Assembly (NCBI GenBank): GCA_032358255.1 | Contig: JAULBX010015202.1 | Span: forward strand, 1-64,000 | Origin: Heterotrichella gracilis | Lineage: Eukaryota > Sar > Xanthophyceae > Tribonematales > Xanthonemataceae | DNA length: 64,000 nucleotides | Direction: 5' to 3' | Shown here: in pieces, positions 59,701 to 64,000 of the stretch | How the letters are laid out: each line of letters begins with the position of its first letter | Position numbering within the stretch: position 1 is the stretch's first letter | Program-made: the position numbers and the translations under genes | Notes under the pieces: model-generated | Seen by the model: only the letters and a program-made list of their open reading frames with translations | Told to the model about the DNA's origin: nothing | Database searches by the model: none

Positions 59701-62700
59701 CGGCCGGGGGGCGAGGGGGGCCGCTGGGGGTGGCGGTGTGGGTCGGCGTCTAGGTGGCACGTGTGGCCTGTGCGCGGGTGTGCACCTTGGTGCCAGTGCT
59801 CCTCTGCTGCTGGGCCATGCAGCCCCTGGTGTGGGGGTGGGGCGGGGTGGTGGGGCAGCGCAGGCATGCCGTCTTTAATCCTCAGATGCTCGTACTCAGA
59901 CCTGCACCAGCCAGCCGCACACACATGAGCTCTCACCATACAAACGCAGCGCACAATTTTTTGAGATAAGATTACAATTAAATAGTATGGAAATTATTAT
60001 ATATATCGAAAAAAAAAAAGGCTGCTGGATCCACGTGTTTATCAGTGCAACCAGTCCATCCATACGCTTGCTTGCGCCACACAGGGCCCTGCCCCTGTCT
60101 CACAGAGCGTGCACACATATGGCAACTGCCTGGCAGCGCACCTGGGGAAGTTGATGATTGCCTCGTCCCCCAGGACCTGCAGCACGCGCACGTCGTAGGC
60201 GCGCGCCGCCGCCTCCTCATTGTCAAAGATTCCGATGTACACCGCCTTCTTGTTGCGGCACAGCTGTGCCTTCCAGCGCCGCGTGACCTTGCACCAGCAC
60301 ACACCGCGGTAGCGCGAGGTCTTGGTGCGGCTGCGGGGCTGGCGCTGGCTGGCGCCGCCGGCGTCGCTGCCGCCGTGGGACTGCGGGTGTGGGGGGGCGG
60401 GTGAGGGTCAGGGCACATGTGGGTGGGCTAAGGTTTGCATGTGGCACAGGTGCATGTGGCACCTGGACAATTTCCTGCTGGTGATTGCGCATACCCAAAC
60501 CAGAACAACAAACCTGGCTGTGCAGTTGGAATGCACAATCTTTCCCATTTTGCAAGTGGACTGTGTGGCTGGCCAGGCATTACACATGCCACATGGGAGG
60601 CAATCAGCCAACCAGATTCCCCGAGTACCCATGCCACCATGCTGGGGTCTAGGCTGCTTACCAGAGATTGCTCTGAATGATCCATGGAGTGGTGGGGCGA
60701 GCCAGGTGGCGCCGAGTGCTCCACCTCCGCATGGGGAACATGTGGAGCTGTATACCGTTGATGCGGTGGACCCTCGCTGTAGGCAGCCGCAGGCGCCGGC
60801 CACTCGGGGGCTGTGCGCTGTTGCTGGTGGCTGTGCTGGGCGGCGGGCGGGGCCACGTGGGGGTTTGGCGCATCCTGTGCGTCCCAGGGCTTGGCAGCAC
60901 CGGTGGGAGGGGACATGGCGCGGAAGGGGAGCTTGAACTCTCGAGCAGGCCGCTGCACAGGGTGGGGAGGGGACATCAATTCTACATTGGGGCGGGGCTT
61001 GGGGTTACAGGGGCTGGCATAACGACCACGTGGAGCTGCCCCAACAATGGACTGCGTGCCCTGGAGGGGTGGTTACAAGCGCAAGTTGGGCCCTTAGCAG
61101 CCAACCTAAAACATATGTTTGGACCTGTGTTGATACTGGGTGCATCATGGTCCAGCTGGCCATCTAAACTCGGTGCGTGCTCTATTGTTCAATATGCAAC
61201 GGACATACGCAAGTTGGTATTGTGATGGCCAACTGAGTGATGCTTGGGTTGTGGCTGTTGTCTGATATGTGAACATTATTACAGGTGTGACCCCCTACCT
61301 CCATGTTGTGCGGGTCCACAGGGAAGTTGGTGGCAGCGTGGGGCCCAAACAGCTGCACCGAGTGGTAGTCATACACCTTGGCCGCCTCCTCCTCGGTGCG
61401 GTGTATGCCCAGGTACACGGCCTTGCCGTGGTGGTACAGCTGCGCGCGCCAGCGGTGCGTCACCTTGCACCATGACACGCCCCGGTAGGCGGAAGCCTTG
61501 GTCTTTTTCAGCGCGCGGGGCTTGTAGGGGGAGGCGCGCTGGGTCACCTGCAGGGGAGGGGAGGGGTGGAATGAGGGGTGGCGTACTGGGACGGGTATGC
61601 TACCGTGAACCCTACCCCACGGTGGGTTCCAGGTTGAGAGGGAGAGAGGAGTAGCATTGGGGCAGGGTAGGCTAGCCACAGGCTACTGGGGAATTGTGCA
61701 CAGGAGTTTGGCATATGAACCCGCTCTTGGTTGCAGCAAAACTGTGGGGCTGTAACCTCAGGCTGCATCAACAGGCCACCATGGAAAAGAAACCCACACA
61801 TGAGTTGCTGAAGGAGTGGTCACACTGTGACCGTCACTGGGCCCCCCAACATTATTTGGGACATTGTTTGTACACTGTCAGACCTGGAAACCCCTGACGA
61901 TAGTAACTAGGAAGTGGCTGGCTTGGCAGACCAAAAATATGACTGCAACCTTGACGTTTACCCTCGTCCTATACACCCAGGCGCCGCGAGTTGGCTAGCA
62001 CCGTGTTAGCCAGGGTGGTGCGGTGTGGATATCATTGGCGCGCGGCAGCCTGCACGTTTGCCTCTTGGCAGGCCGCGGCAGCCCGTGCGCGTACCTTGCG
62101 ACGCTTGGGTGCCGTGAAGGACGGTTCCGAGTCTTCGGAAGCCGCTGGCTGGTATTCATCCTCAGATTGGGTACCGTCTGCGTCTGGCCTCCTGGCGGTC
62201 CGCTTGCCCCGGGAACCGCCGCGAGGTGCAGGCTCCGCATCTCGCCTCACTTCGCCACTGTGCAACTCGCCTGCTTCGTCATATCCACGTGCTTGCTGTG
62301 CTGCGCGGGCAGGAGCAGCTGCCCTTGGCGGTCCAGCGTTGCTGGGCAGTGCAGTGCTCCTCCTGGGGTGGCCTTGGCTCTCCATAGCCGATAGCATCGC
62401 CCAGGCATCGCCCTCACCTGCGTCCTCACCCTCGGAAGGGAGGCCAACCCCCGTCACTTTGTTTGTTGTGGGCGGATCTCGTGGCTGCCGCCTGCCGCCA
62501 CCTGGCACCGCACCATCCTGTGCAATGGAAATGTGCTATTCATACACATGGGGACGGTGGGCTGGCAGTGGGGACAAGCGGGCATGGCGCACCTAACCAG
62601 GTTCCACAGAAGGTAAGCATTCAGCTGTGCAAGGGCAATCGTACAACGAAAGCACTATTCTACTTTATGCAGACCTTCTGCGCACTGCAAACATGACCTG

Positions 62701-62917
62701 ACGCAGCACAATCAGTCATTGTGTGACACCACCCGCCGAAAAGGAGGTGCCAAAGGCATGGCACATGCACAAAACCAGCAGCAAAAGTGTACACTGTGCA
62801 CACAATCCACTGCCTCACCTGTGCTTGTGGCTGGCCCCCTGCCGCTTTGGCGTGCTCAGCGTCTGTGGGCTCTGACAAGGCCTCAGCTGCGGCCACCAGA
62901 AACTGCAGGCCGTCCAT
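56780..62917 (-). CDS. double-AP2-domain transcription factor
   Basis: Nuclear DNA-binding protein with two AP2 domains, as in the plant AP2/ANT group. Seven minus-strand exons: 62917-62819, 62517-62095, 61547-61299, 60952-60662, 60380-60142, 59901-57354, 56923-56780; 1,330 residues, all phases matching. The start MDGLQFLVAAAEALSE is followed by an acidic, disordered region ending in a basic stretch, PKRRK, a likely nuclear signal. AP2-1 (about 195-247): AYRGVSWCKVTHRWRAQLYH, AVYLGIHRTEEEAAKVYD, then NFP. AP2-2 (about 380-432): RYRGVCWCKVTRRWKAQLCR, AVYIGIFDNEEAAARAYD, then NFP. Exon 6 is 2.5 kb, Pro/His/Ser-rich, with two sets of coding repeats. A helical stretch (MLVSVLRQFAQHLVSCSGV, KVIASKLEEIPQL) within it looks conserved and may be an interaction domain. 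Plant double-AP2 proteins are usually 400-600 residues, so the long C-terminus is unusual. Confidence 0.88.
58690..58900 (-). repeat. 48-base coding repeats in AP2 gene
   Basis: About five copies of a 16-residue unit of the form ERHSQSPREPPPFGVE are encoded head to tail. Each carries an S-P dipeptide, a possible proline-directed kinase site. Copies differ at several positions, so this array is older than the 30-base one nearby. Confidence 0.85.
59425..59540 (-). repeat. 30-base coding repeats in AP2 gene
   Basis: Four tandem copies of 30 bases encode LRSSGPRDPM or close variants. The copies are nearly identical at DNA level (cttgaccgcagcattgggtc is the core), which suggests recent slippage. 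Copy number could differ between strains. Confidence 0.9.
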
Positions 62918-63940
62918 TAGGATATACACCGATGCTTAATTCTGCATCATCCCTTGTAAACGCTGTGGCAGCTGAAACTTGCGCAAACAAGAGCCAGTTT
63001 CCAGACAACCTTGGCCTGCGAACACGGTAGGCAGAACGCCAAAGCTGAGCACACTTGGTGCCAGATAATGTGTCAAAGAATCGGCGCAGACCAACCAAAA
63101 ATACAGTTGGTTTACACCAAGGACCTGCATCCTGTATATGACGTATGTCAAAACGGGCATGGCAAGGAGTTTTACGACGACAAGGTTGTGTCAATGATGT
63201 GCACAGGTGGCTCAAGGTGGATCAGGGGCAATGACATGACTCGCTGAGCAGTACATGGTGAGGGCATGGTGACCGGGAAACGCTTTCAAGGGCCGTGCCG
63301 GGCGACAAGGAAGGGGTAGTGAGACATCCAAGAGGGCTGTGGAGAACGGCTTGCGCGTTGCGTTGCTTGCAAGGTTACATACAATGCCGTGGGAACAGGT
63401 GTGTACGTGGCGTGTACCGGACTCACCCTTGCCCTACCACAGCACCAAGGCACAGCGCAGTGTAAAACAGTCGTCAGCTGAAGCAAGCGAGGTAGCAGGT
63501 TGTCTACAAAAAAAGGACTACAGGCAGTCATGATGCAAGTGCTCATCGATCTTGGGCAACAGCCTAGTCTAGGTTGGCTGGCGTTGGTACCGGTCTCAGC
63601 CCTTGGTGAGATCGGCGGCTTCCTGGGGGGCTTCCTGGGCCATCGTGTCAACCCCATATTTCAGTCATCCTTGACAGGGGCCCACAAACCCTGCAACCTC
63701 GATATGGGTGGACATTTGGGTGGCCGGTTACATCAGGGCAGTTTAATAAGCCCGACTTTTGCAGCTGCAATATGTAATGGGGACCCTCTGATTGACGATC
63801 GGGCTGTTTAAAAGGGACCCAGGAGTATTCCTGCCCCTGCCATTGGGTTTCCATTTCCGAGGGCCCTTGGCAAAGGGCTCCCCAAACTGGTCCCAAAGAT
63901 GGGCTTTGGGTCCACGTGCCCGCCGCCAATTTCGGCAAAT
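62918..63940. other. spacer upstream of AP2 gene
   Basis: This holds the AP2 gene's promoter side and the upstream region of the partial gene at the right edge. Short open frames on both strands show no motif. No gene can be supported. Confidence 0.45.
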
Positions 63941-64000
63941 ATGGCCCGCCTAATCACCGCCGTCTTGATACTCGTGTGCCTACCCTTCAGTTGCCACCGT
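63941..64000 (+). CDS. start of a secreted protein, cut by window end
   Basis: The last 60 bases open with an ATG and encode MARLITAVLILVCLPFSCHR, a short positively charged start followed by a hydrophobic run, as in a signal peptide. The frame is open at the window edge. Only the first 20 residues are visible, so no family can be named. Confidence 0.4.
   Translation, partial: MARLITAVLILVCLPFSCHR

Overview
The window looks like nuclear DNA of a green alga (Chlorophyta). Genes are broken into many short exons with GT-AG introns that follow one pattern: donor GTGAG or GTGGG, and a pyrimidine tract ending in CAG. Coding exons are GC-rich, spacers are more AT-rich, and the plant-type telomere heptamer (TTTAGGG/CCCTAAA) is scattered through introns and spacers. 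The gene content is plant-like: a BAHD acyltransferase, a double-AP2 protein, a REP-type Rab escort protein, a plastid-type phosphoglycerate-mutase-like protein and a root-cap/VWD-like secreted protein. The species cannot be read from the sequence. There is no prokaryotic operon structure, rRNA or CRISPR array.

Exon models were built by hand from splice sites, reading phase and family motifs. Seven models that run from a start to a stop codon are whole multiples of three after splicing (BAHD, SDR, REP, KNL1-like, phosphatase-like, penta-EF, AP2), which is strong internal support. The JmjC and NSE2 models are also in frame, but their first exons are uncertain.

Layout: (1) about 1.0-4.1 kb, minus, secreted root-cap/VWD-like protein; (2) 6.1-8.2 kb, minus, unrecognised multi-exon gene; (3) 9.3-14.6 kb, plus, ten-exon BAHD acyltransferase with HxxxD but no DFGWG; (4) 14.6-20.4 kb, gene-poor, with a minisatellite; (5) 20.5-23.5 kb, minus, JmjC/cupin oxygenase, preceded in phase by two exons of an SNW/SKIP N-terminus (23.9-24.4 kb); (6) 26.8-31.1 kb, minus, NAD-dependent epimerase-type SDR with a long disordered tail; (7) 32.2-37.2 kb, plus, Rab escort protein; (8) 38.3-40.1 kb, plus, NSE2-type SUMO ligase whose SP-RING has lost zinc ligands; (9) 41.2-45.6 kb, minus, compact KNL1/Spc7-like kinetochore protein with an N-terminal RVSF; (10) 47.2-50.0 kb, plus, plastid histidine-phosphatase-like protein with RHG changed to RAG; (11) 51.3-52.8 kb, minus, penta-EF-hand protein; (12) 53.6-53.8 kb, a long imperfect inverted repeat; (13) 54.3-55.6 kb, plus, unrecognised and possibly broken gene; (14) 56.8-62.9 kb, minus, 1,330-residue double-AP2 protein; (15) the last 60 bases, plus, start of a secreted protein cut by the window edge.

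The genes do not form one pathway. NSE2 (SMC5/6 complex) and the KNL1-like gene are convergent neighbours and both act on chromosomes, but this may be chance. The observations most worth pursuing are the SNW-JmjC chimera, the zinc-less NSE2 ring, the compact RVSF-bearing KNL1, the triplicated splice donor in REP, the palindromic elements and the 187-base inverted repeat.
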